In this document: positions 13,101-28,100 of the stretch, in pieces
Layout of the letters: each line of letters starts with the position of its first letter
How positions within the stretch are numbered: the stretch's first letter is position 1
NCBI GenBank assembly: GCA_951640165.1
Contig: OX621252.1
Span: 15,707,934-15,771,933, forward strand
DNA from: Pseudoips prasinana
Taxonomy: Eukaryota; Arthropoda; Insecta; Lepidoptera; Nolidae
Direction: 5' to 3'
DNA: 64,000 nucleotides
Translations under genes and position numbers: made by a program
The notes under the pieces: model-generated
The model's database searches: none
What the model was told of the DNA's origin: nothing
The model's input: only the letters and a program-made list of their open reading frames with translations

Positions 13101-16100
13101 CCAAGAAGTTATCCAAATTCTGGAAAAAGTAGTAGTCTGTAGGCGCAAGGTCTGGTGAGTAGGGCGGATGACGGAGAGCTTCCAACCCCAGTTCTTGCAA
13201 CTTGGAGACCGTCTGCTGTGCAGTATGAGGTCGCGCGTTGTCGTGCAGGAGCAGCGGAGACGAGCGATTGACCAATGCTGGTTGGAGATGCGCCAGCTTC
13301 TCCATCATTGTGCTCAGTTCTTCACAGTACACATCTGCAGTAATGCTCACCCCGTTTGGTAAGAAGCTGTGATGAATCACACCGGCGCTAGACCACCAAA
13401 CAGTGACCATCACTTTTCTAGGGGTAAGTTTTCGTTTAGGGCATTGTTTAGGTGCTGAACCAGGATCCAACCAACTTGCTGAGCGCTTGCGGTTATCAAA
13501 CAGAATCCATTTTTCATCGCAGGTAACAATGCGGTTAAAAATTCCTTCATTTGTGTGTCTGTTGAGCAGTGCAAGGCACGTCTCGACGCGTACTTCGCGC
13601 TGGCGATCATTGAGTTCGTGGGGCACCCATTTGTCAAGCTTTTTTACCTTGCCAATTTGACGCAAATGGACCAATATTGTTTTGACGCTAACGTCGAAAG
13701 CTGCTGCTAATTCAGCCGTAGATTGTGTATCATCAGCTTCCACAACCGCCTTTAATTCGTCATTGTCGACCAAAGTCTTCGGACGACCGCGAGGTTCATT
13801 TTTCAGGTCGAAATTTCCAGAACGGAAGCGAGCAAACCAATAACAGGTGGTGCGTTGGTTTGTAGTGTTAGCTCCGTAAACGTCGTTGATGTTGCGTGCC
13901 GCTTGTGCCGCGTTGCTGCCACGACGGTACTCATATTCCATAATTACTCGAATTTTTAACGTATCTATGATGACGAAAAAGATTGAAATGCGATGAAAAT
14001 GTAACACTAATCAATAAAGAAATGACTACTTTTGGAAAAAAGAATCCATGTTTTTAAAATAAAATTAATTTGAAATTAGAATTCTTAGCCAAACAAAAAT
14101 TATTTTGATTTGAAATGGCCAGTACTGCAGAACGGCAATTTCATAGGTAAAGACCTAATATAATAAAGTTATTACTTACTTGAAGGGCCTGACTAATTTC
14201 CTTGGATCGTCCGTCTGCACCTTGATCTCGTAGCCAGGGAAACTACTCCTCAGGTGTTCCATGTCTAGGAACGTATCGTTGAAGTCCAGAGTTGGTATCT
14301 CGTTTGGCATCCTACAAAAATGCATCTTGGTTAATTCTCATATACATAAATGGTAAACGCGTATAAATTAAGAAACAAGATTCTAAATAGAGCAATTTTT
14401 TAAATCGCTTTACACACTCAGTGGCGGTAATAATAATAATAATATCTAGGGACAATGCCACACAGATCATCCTAGCCACAAACTAAGCAAAGCTTGTACT
14501 ATGGGTACCAGGCGACGATATACATACTTATATAGATAGATAAATACTTAAATACATAGAAAACATCCATGACTCAGAAACAAATATTCGTGCAAATATT
14601 TGCACTTACCGGGATTCGAACCCAGGACCACCAGCTTCGTAGGCAGGAGCACTACCAACTAGGCTCCGGTGACCGTCTATAATATGCAAATGAAATTTAT
14701 ATTTTAATATTGACCTACCTATGTTTGCTTATTGTACCTACAGACTTTTGCACCCAAAAGGGTTAAACCATGTAATATATAGTACCTATTTAGGTACCCA
14801 CATAAGAAATAGAAGTCAGTTTCAGTAACCATTACCAGGTACTGAAACAAACTTCATACTCACTACATCGTCGTATTTTGTACCTACCTATGATCCACAA
14901 TTGTATTGATATGGATTGTCCGTAGCCATAGTTGGACTGATGGTTCAAATAAGGTGAGCCCAAAAATTTAAATTGTGTGGTTTTGGAATTGCGTAGCAAA
15001 TTTTTGTTAGAATTAGGCAACATAGAACAAATCGAGTACCTACCGTACAGCATCTTCAGTTTTTTTTGCAATATAGTTTTGATTGTGGTTACTTAGTTAT
15101 AATTGTGATAATGTTACTGAAGCTTCTGTCATGGATTAACGACTGTCGTCTTCTGACAACACCCGAGACCGACTGATGAATATGGTCAGCAAAGCTCAAG
15201 AACGCTCAGAAATATGACCACTTTTGTGGTCAATACTGCCCACACGTCTAAGTTGAAGCACCTAATACTTCCCCAATAATTTCCCTTTACTCGAACGTCT
15301 ACGGGAAAACGGGTCATTAACGTTTCGGCGATGACATAATAAAGAATAACAAATGAAAAGCACAAAACTGACATCAGGGTACCCTGGATTACATCTATGT
15401 ACTACTCTGTCAAGAAAGTACCGGGAAAAGACCAATAATATAAAAAATGTTTGTTATTCATCCAAATTTATTTTATCACCTTCAAAGTATGCTCCTTCAG
15501 AAACGATACACTTACGCCAACGAATAAACTATTCATCAAAACATTTTTTAAACGCTGCTTTCGGAATTGAGTTCAGTTCTCGCCGCGAATTCACCTTTAT
15601 GTCTTCTACCGATTGAAAACGGGTACCACGAAGTGGTAATTTGAGTTTAGGAAAAAGAAAGAAGTCAGCTGGAGCTATATCTGGTGAATATGGTGGTTGC
15701 TGGATGGTATTTGCTGAGTATTTGGTCAAAAATTCGTTCACAATGATGGCCTTGTGCGAAGGCGCATTATCGTGGTGCAAAATCCAAGAATTTTCTTTCC
15801 ACAAATCTGGCCTTTTTCGTCGAATTTGCTCTCTTAAACGCCGCATAACGCTCAAATAATATTCTTTATTTACCGTTCGACCTTCCGGTAAGAATTCAGA
15901 GTGCACAACACCGCGATAGTCAAAGAAAACAGTCAACATGACTTTGACTTTTGATCGACTTTGGCGTGGTTTTTTCGGTTTCGGTTCAGTTGGAAGGCGC
16001 CACTCCGAAGCTTGTTGACTAGTTTCCATGTCAAACTCGTAAATCCACGTCTTGTCACCAGTAACAATGCGTTTGATGAATGTTGGGTCCTCAGCGACTT

Positions 16101-19100
16101 TCATGCGATTGAGTTTTTGGAGAAAATTCAGATCTTTTGGGACTAGCCGAGCGGCAACATGTTTCATACCCAAATGTTTAGTTAAAATGGTACGAATCGA
16201 CGCGTGAGATACAGAAAGTTCTGCGGCTATCTCTCTCCTTCACTTTTGCGATGTTAACTTCAGTTGCAGAGGTTGATGGCCTACCAGAGCGAGGCAAATC
16301 TTTCATCACATCTCGACTGCTTTTGAACGCTTTGAAACACTCATAAGCACGAGTTTTTGATAAAGCCTTCTGTAACATTTTCAGTGACTCCGAACACGAA
16401 ATTCCATTAGCGATGCAAAATTTAAGACAGACTCTTTGTTCGATATTTTTGTCCATTATGAAATTCGCAATACACACTATATATGATATTACTAAAACCA
16501 GCACTGTATTTAATATAAATAACAGATGCAACTCAAACTCCGTGCCAAAATGGAAAACAGTTGTGCCAATCTAACAACAACAAAAAAAGCAAAAATTTGA
16601 ATTTGGAACCATAAACAAATCATCCATTCCCGATACTTTTTTGACTGAATGTATATGGTCGTGGTAGGTACTGTCGCTTGAAGTGAAAAGTACGTTACCT
16701 GGTATAGTGAGCTTGGCCAGGGTCTCCGTAGCCCAGGACAATGTCGTGCAACCACTCTGGAACCACACACTCAGTGTTCATCAGCTCACGAATTGTCTCT
16801 AGCACAGCTTTGAAGTTATTTTCCTTCGGTTTCCGCCTCATTACTATGTTGAAAGTTTCGTATACATCCTAAAAAATGAATATTTTATAACTAGTAAGCT
16901 ATAACGGAACCCTATCACTAAGACTCAACTGTCTGTCTGTCTGTCAGCTGGCTTTTTCTTATGAACGACATACAGTTAAAATTTTCACATAGTGTGATCG
17001 CATATTTCAATAGCCACTAGAACAATAAATAAAAAAAGAAGTTAAGTATTGACGCGGACCATACAAAAAGTATGAATGGAATACAAATCCAAAATTCGCT
17101 GTCAAATCTTATAAATACGATTGTGCGGGACTCTTCGTGTGCAAGGCAGACTCGCGCAATTCGTTTTTTTTAAAGCTTACCTAAATCTGATTACTACAAA
17201 ACTATAGTTAAATTCCTGAGAGGTTGGTACATTTCTATTGACATCAATCAAGACTCATTATGATAACCGAATGACGCCTACAGTTGGACGAATTCAAATT
17301 ATAATAAATAATAAATATATTTATCTACCACTTAATAAAATTCTTAAATTTAGTACTCGCCAAGAGAAATAGGAAAAACTGCTTTGCTTGCTGCTCTTTT
17401 GCATTTGTCTAACAATACACTAGAATAATATAATGTTACATATTTTGCTATTTTAATAAATGAGCCCATAGTGTCTATTTCGTAAGTCATCACTGGCAAC
17501 ACACACTGGTCGACGACTTTCGACTTGAGACACTGCGGTGACGAAAAGATGTTACGTAGCTTCCCGAACGCTGCCCAGCCGAGTTGGATAGGACACCGAA
17601 AGAGCAATGGAGAGGGCTATGCTCGGAGTTCCTTGCGGGATCGAATCAGAAATTTCGAAATCCGCAGGCGAACCAAAGTCACCGACATAGCCCGCAGAGT
17701 TGCAAAACTGAAGTGGCAGTGGGCGGGGCTCTTAGCTCGTAGAACCGACGGTCGTTGGGGCAGAAAGGTTCTCGAGTGGCGACCATGAACCGGAAGACGC
17801 AGCGTGAGCAGGCCCCCTACAAGATGGACCTTGATCTTGTGCGGGTCGCTGGAAACTGCTGGATGCGAATAGCGTAATACCGGCAATTGTGGAGATCCCT
17901 GGGGGACACCAGTGGACGTCTTTCGGCTGATATGATGATGATTAATAAAAGAGCTATAATTTTATTTGCAGATTTATGACGATCTGTAGAGTTTCAAAAT
18001 GCCAATACTACTCATCAAAATAATCGAAACAGGTTTAGATTTGAATGACTTTTGTCAATTTTGGTACATGAGCTAGTTTATTTGATTTCGGACCACATTC
18101 CACCAATCTACTTCTAATGGTAAAATCGCTCACAGTCAGTCCTCGAACTTCAGAGCCACTGCTACAGTTAAATAGAGTTAAGAGTGACCATTTTTTTGTC
18201 AAACTGACGTAATGTACGGGTAAGCTTGCTCATGGCTAAATGTCTATCAAATCCGGGGCGGCCAGTAAACAATGCAATCGTACAGCCACATCACGCTAAC
18301 TATGCCACGACTTTGGCGACTTTCGTGGTAAGGTACCCATATTTGTTAGAAAACTCTTTGATAGGATGTCAAAAAAAGCAACATGACGACTTACTTGCAA
18401 ATAACATATTATAAACTGGCTCTTCCAGATATATGGTTACCTTGTAACCTAGTTTACCCTTTTTTGTGTTTTTTTTTTTCATGTTTACCAATTTTTCACT
18501 GTTCTATATAAATGTAATGCAGTCTTAGGTTAGCTTACTATTCAATTTTTTTGTTAATTACCCATGTGATGTTTACATGTAAATGATAGTTACACTGCTA
18601 CTTGTATCATATATTTGTTATTTTGTTTAACTAAGGTTGGTGTACCAAACCAAATAAAAAATAAATAATAAAAATGTTACACAGCGTAGTTAACAGTCAC
18701 TTTACAATACAATACTAAAATACGAAATACTTGGTGAATAAATGCTGTAATAATAGTGCCTTATTTATAATTTACGAAATTAACAAGAAAAATAACCGTT
18801 TGTTTAGTGAAAAAAAATACATAACACTCAAACAAAAACAAAATTCATTGGTGTTTCTTTGTTTTTAATAAGAAGTATATATATATAATATATTGTTGCT
18901 AACTTGTACGTGATTTTAAATATAAACATTCCCATTCTGCTATAAAGCTGTTTATTTTATTAGTTATAAATATTTATAAATGTTGTTGTGGGTATGGCCC
19001 AAAAATATTCAACGTGTTATATGACTATTATTGATTTTAAAGTTATACCTATCCACAATCAATAACTGTTTTTATTAAATGTTCGATAAGGTGTAATGGT

Positions 19101-22100
19101 ATTTCCTACATTATCAGCAAGTATTTTTAATATATTATTATTTTTACCGCATAACTAGTAGGGATTGCAATCCGGAAAAACGGATCCGGTAATCCGGCGG
19201 ATCCGGCATCATTTAGTGGTTACCGGATCCGTTACCAATATACCGGATCCGAAGACCGAATCCGGTGTTAGCAGTTTGTGGGAAAATAATATAGCTGTTG
19301 CATGATAAAATACAAAAAAAAGAAATGACGACATTTGAAAGCGATGGAGTCCGAGGAGAATACTTGTCTGCTATTCATGATTATTTGCCGACAATAAAGC
19401 CGACAAGTGTAGAAGCTGAAAGGGCCTTTTCGGCCGCAGGCTATATTTGCAGCTCTATTAGAAGTCGTTTAGCTGATGACACAATTAACAATATTTGTTT
19501 TCTACGATCTTATTTTCAAAATCATTATTGATTTTCTTTTAAATTATTACTTAAAATAATTATTTATCGTAAGTTGATTAAACTAAAGAGTTCTAAACTC
19601 ATTATTGTGATAATTTTTGCCATTCATTCGTTCGACAGATTCATCAAATCATGATGGTATCTGTCATAATCATAAATACCTATAAGACTTGTTTGTTAGC
19701 ATTCTCAAATACTTTAATAATGATTTTGATCTCATTTCAGTTAATTACGTAAGGTTAATTGTATCTATTAGATATTATAGTTACTTGATAATTAATATTG
19801 TTACTTATAAATTGATCTATCTGTGTAAGTGAAATCTAGAAAGACTGAGCTACTCGTTTATTACTAGTTACCTACACTACTAATTTTTAATTGTTTTCTT
19901 GTTGTCTATTTGTCTTTGGTTAGGAAATAAAGTCAATTTTATATATTTGTGATTTATTTTTTATAAACTACCTACATATAAGTGCAGTGACACTTGATTA
20001 ACTCACTTGTTTTGTACTAAAAAGCGAAAATCATCTTGATTTAATCAATCCGGCCGGACTGAAAATGACGCCGGATTGCAATCACTAATAACTAGGTATG
20101 AAGTTGCAGTAATAAATTGTGTAATATGTGCAAGCCTAGGCTACAGCGAGCAAAAAAGATTTCATTCCAAAACATAAACAACAAGTTTTTATTTCAATAA
20201 GTTTTTGTAATCTACACAAATTTTACTTATATCTTATGGCGAGTACGAAATATATAAATGTGAAAATGTATTCATAATATTTTGGTTAATATGATCATCA
20301 ATCGCCTTTTTATTTTATCATTATGACATATTTAGTTCCTATAACAATATGTTCTTTTCTGCATATTACTTTAACAAAATAATGTCGATGTTTCACATCT
20401 GCCAGGCGTCCCGTGACGGCTAACATTTTTTTTCCCCAACGGCCGTCGGTTCTACGAGCAATGTGCCCAAGCAACTACCACTTTAGCTTTGTATTGCAAA
20501 AATAATTGTATCTAAAGGTCCGACTGCTTTCAACCAGCTATTTTAAAGTTATTCGTCATATTATGTGTGCGAGAGTTACAGTTCGAAAGGGATTTAAATT
20601 GATTAGGGTGATCATCTTAGATCCTGGATGTGCTTGCCATCAGACATAACCTCTAATTTAATCCTGCCGAAAATACATGTCTGTTTAGCAAAAATTCTAA
20701 TAAAAAATTTTGTAATCGGAATGGAGGAGACTTAAAACCCTGTTTTTGTAGATTTTTGTATTATTACCCTTTTACACGAAAAAAAAACAGTTTAGGCATA
20801 ATAGATTAGCCTCTTAAAGTAAAGTTACCTCGTTCCCTTTGCTAGCTCTGTCGAGATCAAGTCTATATTGATTAGGGTCGAGCAGCAATCTGAAGGTCCT
20901 TGCGTCGCCGTCTAGGTCTGGGCGAGGTTCCGGGCCCTCCTCTATGACTCTACCCGAAGCATCCAGCATACCTTCCACTTCGCAGCCTCTCACGTAAACT
21001 ATACCCGCTTGGTCTACCATACTTTTCCTGTAATCGTACTTTGTACCTACAAAAATTCTTGACGTGAGTTCTTATGTAAGCAAAACAATTGTTCACTAAA
21101 TTGATTTCAAGGTAAGACATTTTATGCTTAAAATATGTTATGTAACAATATCAGAATGTGGCAAATGGGTGCGGCATAGACATAATACTCCCTAGTATTA
21201 TATCTATGCCGCACCCATTAGCCAACCACCGGAACTATGAGTGTTGCCTCAATATGATATTTTTTAGAATATAGCATATTTTTGTCTTATAACTTTGATG
21301 AATACATTGCAACTTCGACCCATAAAATAACCTAACAAAATACAAAAAGGAGTTTTGTAATTTGTATTTTTTTAAGATAACACCCACCCGTTTATTTGTA
21401 ATGCCTGTATATATCGCAGGGAACTTTACAAAAATGCATATTCACTGTCAACCGGAGGACTCGAGAAAACCATTTTTTTTTTAAAGACAACACCCGCATT
21501 AGGGACTTTAATCTCTGTGTCGCGGGGTACTTTACAAACATATAATAGACGGACACAAATTACATCTACACTCAGAAAAACTATTTATGGGTCACACAAA
21601 TAGTGGTCCAGCGCGGGACTCGAACCCGCGACACTAAGCGGCGAGGCAACTGTTTTAGCCGCTGCGCCACAGAAGTTGTCTGAAGATATTTATTTATTTA
21701 TTTATTATTGACTGCACGTGTGGCGCAGCGGCTAAACACTGCCATCTGATCGCAAACTAGGCAGAGCCTGTACTATGGTAACCAGGCAACTTATAAACAT
21801 ACTTATATATTTCTAAATAAATAAATATTACATCCAGACACAAAACAAAGGATCGTGCTCATCACACAGATTTGTAAAAGAATTTAAATTACAGTGAACA
21901 TTTTGTTTTTTTTTTAACAGGTATACTTTCTATTATATCACTCCCTTGACAAGAAGTTCATGTACAGGTGCGATAGCTTTACGTGGTTTCCGAGACACGG
22001 GGATGTTCCAGACTACGGACTGATACTCCCAATTTTTCGTGGTATAAAATAAAATATGACTCGTCCAAGCTGGGATTTGAAGTTTAGAAAATTTTGTACA

Positions 22101-25100
22101 TTCATAATACATAATATATTTGACTAGCTGTGCCCCGCGGTTTTACTCGCGTTAAACATTATAAATTATAGCCTATGTGTTAATCTAGGGTGTCAGCTAA
22201 CTCCATACCAAATTTTATTGAAATCGCTCCAGCCGTTTAGACTTTAAGGAGTAACAAACATACACAATAACAAACATTCGTCTTTATAATATTAGTGTGA
22301 TCATACGTACCGATACCCTGAGTTGGTCTAACTGTTACTAGGAAACAAACATCGTGTTTCCTTAGACTTTCCCATTCGTGTTTGATTTCATTTCTTACGC
22401 TGAGAGTGACTGTGACGTCAGCTCGGACACACGACGGTGCCTTTTCGCCAATGTTTGGCTTAGCCACTTCCACAACTGCAAAGCTTGTGATGGGGTGAGC
22501 CATGCGAGCCCAGCCTCCGAAGTATACGCCACCATCTTCTGCCCGCCTGTACGTACAAGTTGACTCACAATTATGGATCGTAAGAACGACGCGAATACTT
22601 ATTCACGGATGCCGAATTCAAAACGCAGCTTGCTATCCCGCTCGCACATTTGGAAGGAAATGCTGCAGTTAAAATACATAATATACGGAACAAGATTTCC
22701 TTTTATATGATTTTTACTTGACAAAATAAATAAATATATTAGGACAACTAACACACTGCCATCTGATCCGAAACTAGGCACAGCCTGTACTACGACAATC
22801 AGACAACTGATAAATATACCTATACAACATGTAACGTAATTAACGCACACCCTTAAACACCCCAATTAGAATATTATGTTGTAAACATAATACATACACT
22901 GAATTTTTAATTTAACATGTATATGCACTGTTATTTACTATATTAGTTTCTTGAAATAAAGTTTATTTTTCTTTATTTTGTATTGAATGATGGAATTTGT
23001 ATGAATACAAATAAAACTGCGATTTAAAAGTCTTATTATACAGGGTTAATATGACAATAATTTCCTTAGTTTTAATTATTTGGGAATAAAATATTATCTG
23101 TATTAAAAATGATATAAATCGATTCAGTAAACGATTCCGAACAAACTATTTTCAGGATGTGCGTTAATTAAGTTACATGTTGTATATTTCTAAATACATA
23201 GTAAAGATAAATTACACCCAGACACAGAACAAATAATCATGTTCATCACACAAAGATTGGTGGACTCACTGCCTCTGGTTTAGGTGTCAGGCTCACTAAC
23301 AACTATATCAACACGCCAGTATTGTTAATTAAATAAATAAATACAAGTAGGTAATAGGACATCACATTTCTTACACTTTCTCGATACATAAATATCTAAA
23401 TGAAAGTTGTTCTGAATATTTCTGAGTATTAATCCAACAAGACAACCTCAGCACATTTTAAGAAAGAGGATGGAATTATTTTACGGCACCCAATACATGT
23501 GTCGGAGGTACGCTTCATTTAAAAACTTAGTCAAGTCCCAGAGTATGCTTAGCCTCTAATTTTAATTAATTTTTTTCGTTGAATACACTCTTATTAGACC
23601 ACATGTGCGCGTACTATGCTGAATTTCCATACGTAGTACTGTACGTAGTAGTTGTGCTCGTAGAATTAGAAAGATATAGATAGAACGAGACCTTCTTTTT
23701 CTGTAGCAATTGTAGGATCGCTGTAGTTCTCTTTTGCCCGGCGATGGTTATTAAGTGAACACCACTTTGACTTAGATAACTTAAGGGCTAACAACCAATA
23801 TCTGGAGTATTGTTATAGATATCGTGTAGCAACCAAGATTGGAATCAAGTATCTAATACTCTTTACTTCTACTCTTCACTTGAGTGTTTTGGAGCTGTCT
23901 TCCTTAGTTACAATGACCCTCATTTTATGAGCTCTAACTTTGTTATATCTTATATCTGCCGCTTAGTTCAATAGGAAAATGAAACTCATTTTTTCTTATT
24001 CTACTTTGTTGTCCTTGTCAAAACAAGAACGAGGGACGAACGAAACAATAACGAAAGGAGGGCAAATAATCCTATCAAAAAGGCCTTATGGGCTGTTATC
24101 ATTGAGCAAATGTGTGTACCAATGTTCTCGGAACAGATGTGTATTACTTTCCTGTAGATACTAACGACGCAGCCAATGATATTACACGATGCTACGAGGA
24201 TATAAAAAAATTGTCACACTTCAATACAAGGTTATTCGGCAAATGACACAATCGACATTCAGAATATACAAAAAATGCAAATATGCAAAACATTAACAAC
24301 ATTACACCTGCGATAACAAACCCGTATTATTTTTAGCTAAATGGCATGCAGCCGGTACCATTAATATAGTAGAGCCTCGATAACCCGTCAGTTCGCTATA
24401 CCAAGAACTATATGACCCACATACACCGGTCCCTGCTTTATATAATAAAATATGTGCTAACACGAAGCTAACATGACGTTTACGTAAGCCTAAGAGACTC
24501 CACCGCAGAAAAGACGCGTTGGAGGGCTTAAGCTATCTAGCAAAATAAAACTATAAGCTAAATAACTCAGGCCAGAGGGCACTTTTTTGGGGCTCGACCT
24601 TGACGAGCGGTTACCGATGGGTAGATGCATAAGAGTGTTAGTTGTTATGCAACTGTCGCTCTATTGTGCTGTACTGTGCACAATCCGTCATATTACGTAG
24701 TTAGTTCGTAGTAGTATTATAGGTAGGTATCGCCCACCGACACTCTTAATGGCATTTGGACTGATGCTGGAGTAAAACGTTGTCATCTGAAAAGAGGGAG
24801 GAAGGGATGGGGATATCGCTAGAATATAGCGAGAATATGAGGGGGAAAAATCCGAGCGTTGGGAAAATATCGCAAAAACTTCTTCGATCCGATATTCAAA
24901 GGTTCGCCCCGATAGAGTTGAAACTAAAAAGTTGTGGAAGTGGGAGAATGTTTATCTGTACTTAGTTAAGAAAGCTCTTTTTACTTTTCCATACAACTCT
25001 GCTGCATTTGCGCACCGCATAGTTTTTAATAATAAAGAAAATAAATATTTGTCTTGCTTAATAAATTAAAATCATCATTGGTTTGGCTATGTGTTCAAAT

Positions 25101-28100
25101 TTAGTTTTAGTTATTTGTCTACATGATTAGTGGTTGTCGAAGCAAAACTCGTTTGACGAACATTTTTATATTTGACGTATTGATTATCGAGAGCCTTTTG
25201 TATGCTAGCTAGCTTTAATAAGCAATTTCACGTACCATGGTGCCAATCTGTAAACGGCATCCTCTATATCTTGACGTATTTCATCTGAAACAAACGGCAA
25301 AATTAAAACAGTTAGTTAAATATAGTTTAAATTAATTATGATTACGGTAAGGGTTGTCACTGTGTCTGCTAACGCAAATTGTCAAGCAAAGCAGGAATAA
25401 GTATAAATGCATTCCAATAGCTACTATACCTACCTACTATAAAACAAATATTTGTGACAGGAAAGGTGGTACGCCTTTATAAGGTTAAAAGAACTTTATT
25501 ATCATTAAAGACCGAAAATTCACTTACATGACAACACTACAAACTTATTTTATGTGTTTATCCTGTACAATCAATTCGTTAGTCGTTCATAGATGATAAT
25601 ATTCGGCTCATTTAATGCATTATGTCAATGTGCCGTTCACTTCATTACGTAATAATACAGTTCTCAGTGCCATAATGATCAAGCCTTTTTTAAACGAATT
25701 AAACGAGTTTATATGATTTATTATTGAAGATATTACAAATCTGAGCACGTGCGATGATTATTGTATTTTTACCACAATTTGTTTTGCTGTTCGCCGCATA
25801 TGGTAACTTGTTTTAGCTTTACGAATGATAAATTAGTATGATCGAGCAATTTAAAATTGAATCTATTGAAAATATATAATTATTTTATATACATTAGGTT
25901 TTAAATATTTTAGAAGTAGGTTCGGAGCACTAAAATTTTTAAACAATATCTTTGAAATTGTTTTGTTTCTGTTTGCTGCCACTCAATAGCTGAACTATAA
26001 CGAGAGAAATTCCCGTCTGCTCAAAGTGAATATATTAAATTTTACTTGTGGAGAGCAGACGCTTTTTATAGCAGCTGCGGCCACCATATACGATGGTCGA
26101 AAACATCCGGCCACTGCGGTGGAGCAAGACGAGTTGAGCAGCTTTGCCGTATATTTACGCTCCTACTTTGAACGTGTTCCGAAATATACTGAAGGACACT
26201 TTAATAATAGAGGACGAATACTTAACAGAAAATGTTAATACTCACATGTACTTTCCAAACGAAAGAGGTTAAAATTTCTCAACAAGTAATCGTGAAGTGT
26301 AAGGAATTGGAGATTCAACTTAGGTAACGCAAGACAGTTTTCGCCGCTATAAATTTCCGTAGGAACAACGTTCTCGTCCCAAATGACCTCCTCCGTTGGA
26401 TATAAAGGCATAGAGTTGAGTTCTTCTAGTTGAGATATACGACGTTCGTGACGAGAGATCTGGAGGAAGAAACCATATATATATGATATCATAATTATTC
26501 TGTACAATCATGTATAGTCGATGGCAAGCCGATAGATTTACTTTGATAGTACAGCCGGTAGACATGATAGCTGTTTTGGCATCTTAGAATAATAATGTGA
26601 CATTTTATGATTATCGAAAAACTGAACAAATGGAAGAAAACCGGTATGTGAAATACAAAAAAAATATTAATTAATTAATATTAATTAATATTAATTAATA
26701 TCTTTGGACAATGTCACACAGATCATCCTAGGCCCAAACTAAGCAAAGCTTGTACTATGGGTACCAGGTGACGATATACATACTTATATAGATAGATAAA
26801 TACTTATATACATAGAAAACATCCATGACTCAGAAACAAATATTCGTGCTCATCACACAAATATTTGCACTTACCGGGATTCGAACCCAGGACCACCAGC
26901 TTCGTAGGCAGGATCACTACCAACTAGGCTACGGTGACGGTGATATTCTTTTGGCTTTCCATACAAAATGCATCAGCTGATCTTTGTTCTTGTATATTAT
27001 GCATGTTGTTCAGTTTCATAGGCAAATTACGTTTAGTAACGTCCACTTTTTATATTACACCATTTAAATTCGATAAATTGTGATACAATGACTATTGACA
27101 TTAAAGTATAACCTACTTCAGCAGTAAATATTTACAAAACCCAATGAGCAGACAAACGTCAAAATGGCAGTTGTAGCCAGCCGCTAATTTAGTTTACACA
27201 TCTAACTTATACATACGTCTATTACTGACAATAACAATTGATACTACTAATAATAACAACTATACGACTTTTTCCATCCCTTGAAATTAATAAGCCAGCG
27301 TGGTTAAATTAAATATTAATTGTGTGCGCCGCTCCACCACTTGAACACCGCTATAGTATAGTTTTGCTGTAGTTACATTAATATTCTAAGGCAAATAGAT
27401 ATGTTTTAATCTGTACGCTATAAATGTTTCGTAATAGGAACAAGACTTCAATGTTGCACCACTTAATATGACGTGAAATTTTCTTAGGAAATATTATTGT
27501 AAAGAACATAGACGAAAGGACGAAGTTGGGTAACGATGGAGAACTTACTTGTAACCAATAAAATAAAAAGTAAAAGTTTGTTCGTTTAAGAGTCAAAGCG
27601 CATGCCGAAGATAGTGGGAAGAATCTAAGAAGTTCTGTCACCAAGAACAACAAGAACATGGCTCTTGAATCGGATAGAGTCCGCAAGTTGTTGTACCATT
27701 AGTAGAACCATTATTAAAATCAGGTGTTTTAAATATTGGTTTTAAATAACAATAATAATAATTTATATGATTACTATAATATACTGGGATACTTATAAAA
27801 TACCAACAACCTCGCAGGACTAGATAGCTTACACCATAACAACAACATTATATAAATACACAACTATCAACAATAAATAAAACAATCTAACAATAAATGA
27901 AAAAATATCTTGTTTTTGGTGTATTTTCGTGACTTTGTAGGTCTATGTTTCACTCATAAGATGTTTGGCTCGCACACGCTTTCGCTTATAATAATAATAA
28001 CATTTTCTTCGCCAGATATTTATCTAGTTAATTTCACGGCTTGGTGTTGGCAAATTTGGAAACCTTGTTGCATATAGGTGGCAGTAAACTCTGCGATGCG

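Noticed and set aside
13168..13660. Plus-strand ORFs over the mariner
   Set aside because: Antisense shadows of the intact transposase on the minus strand.
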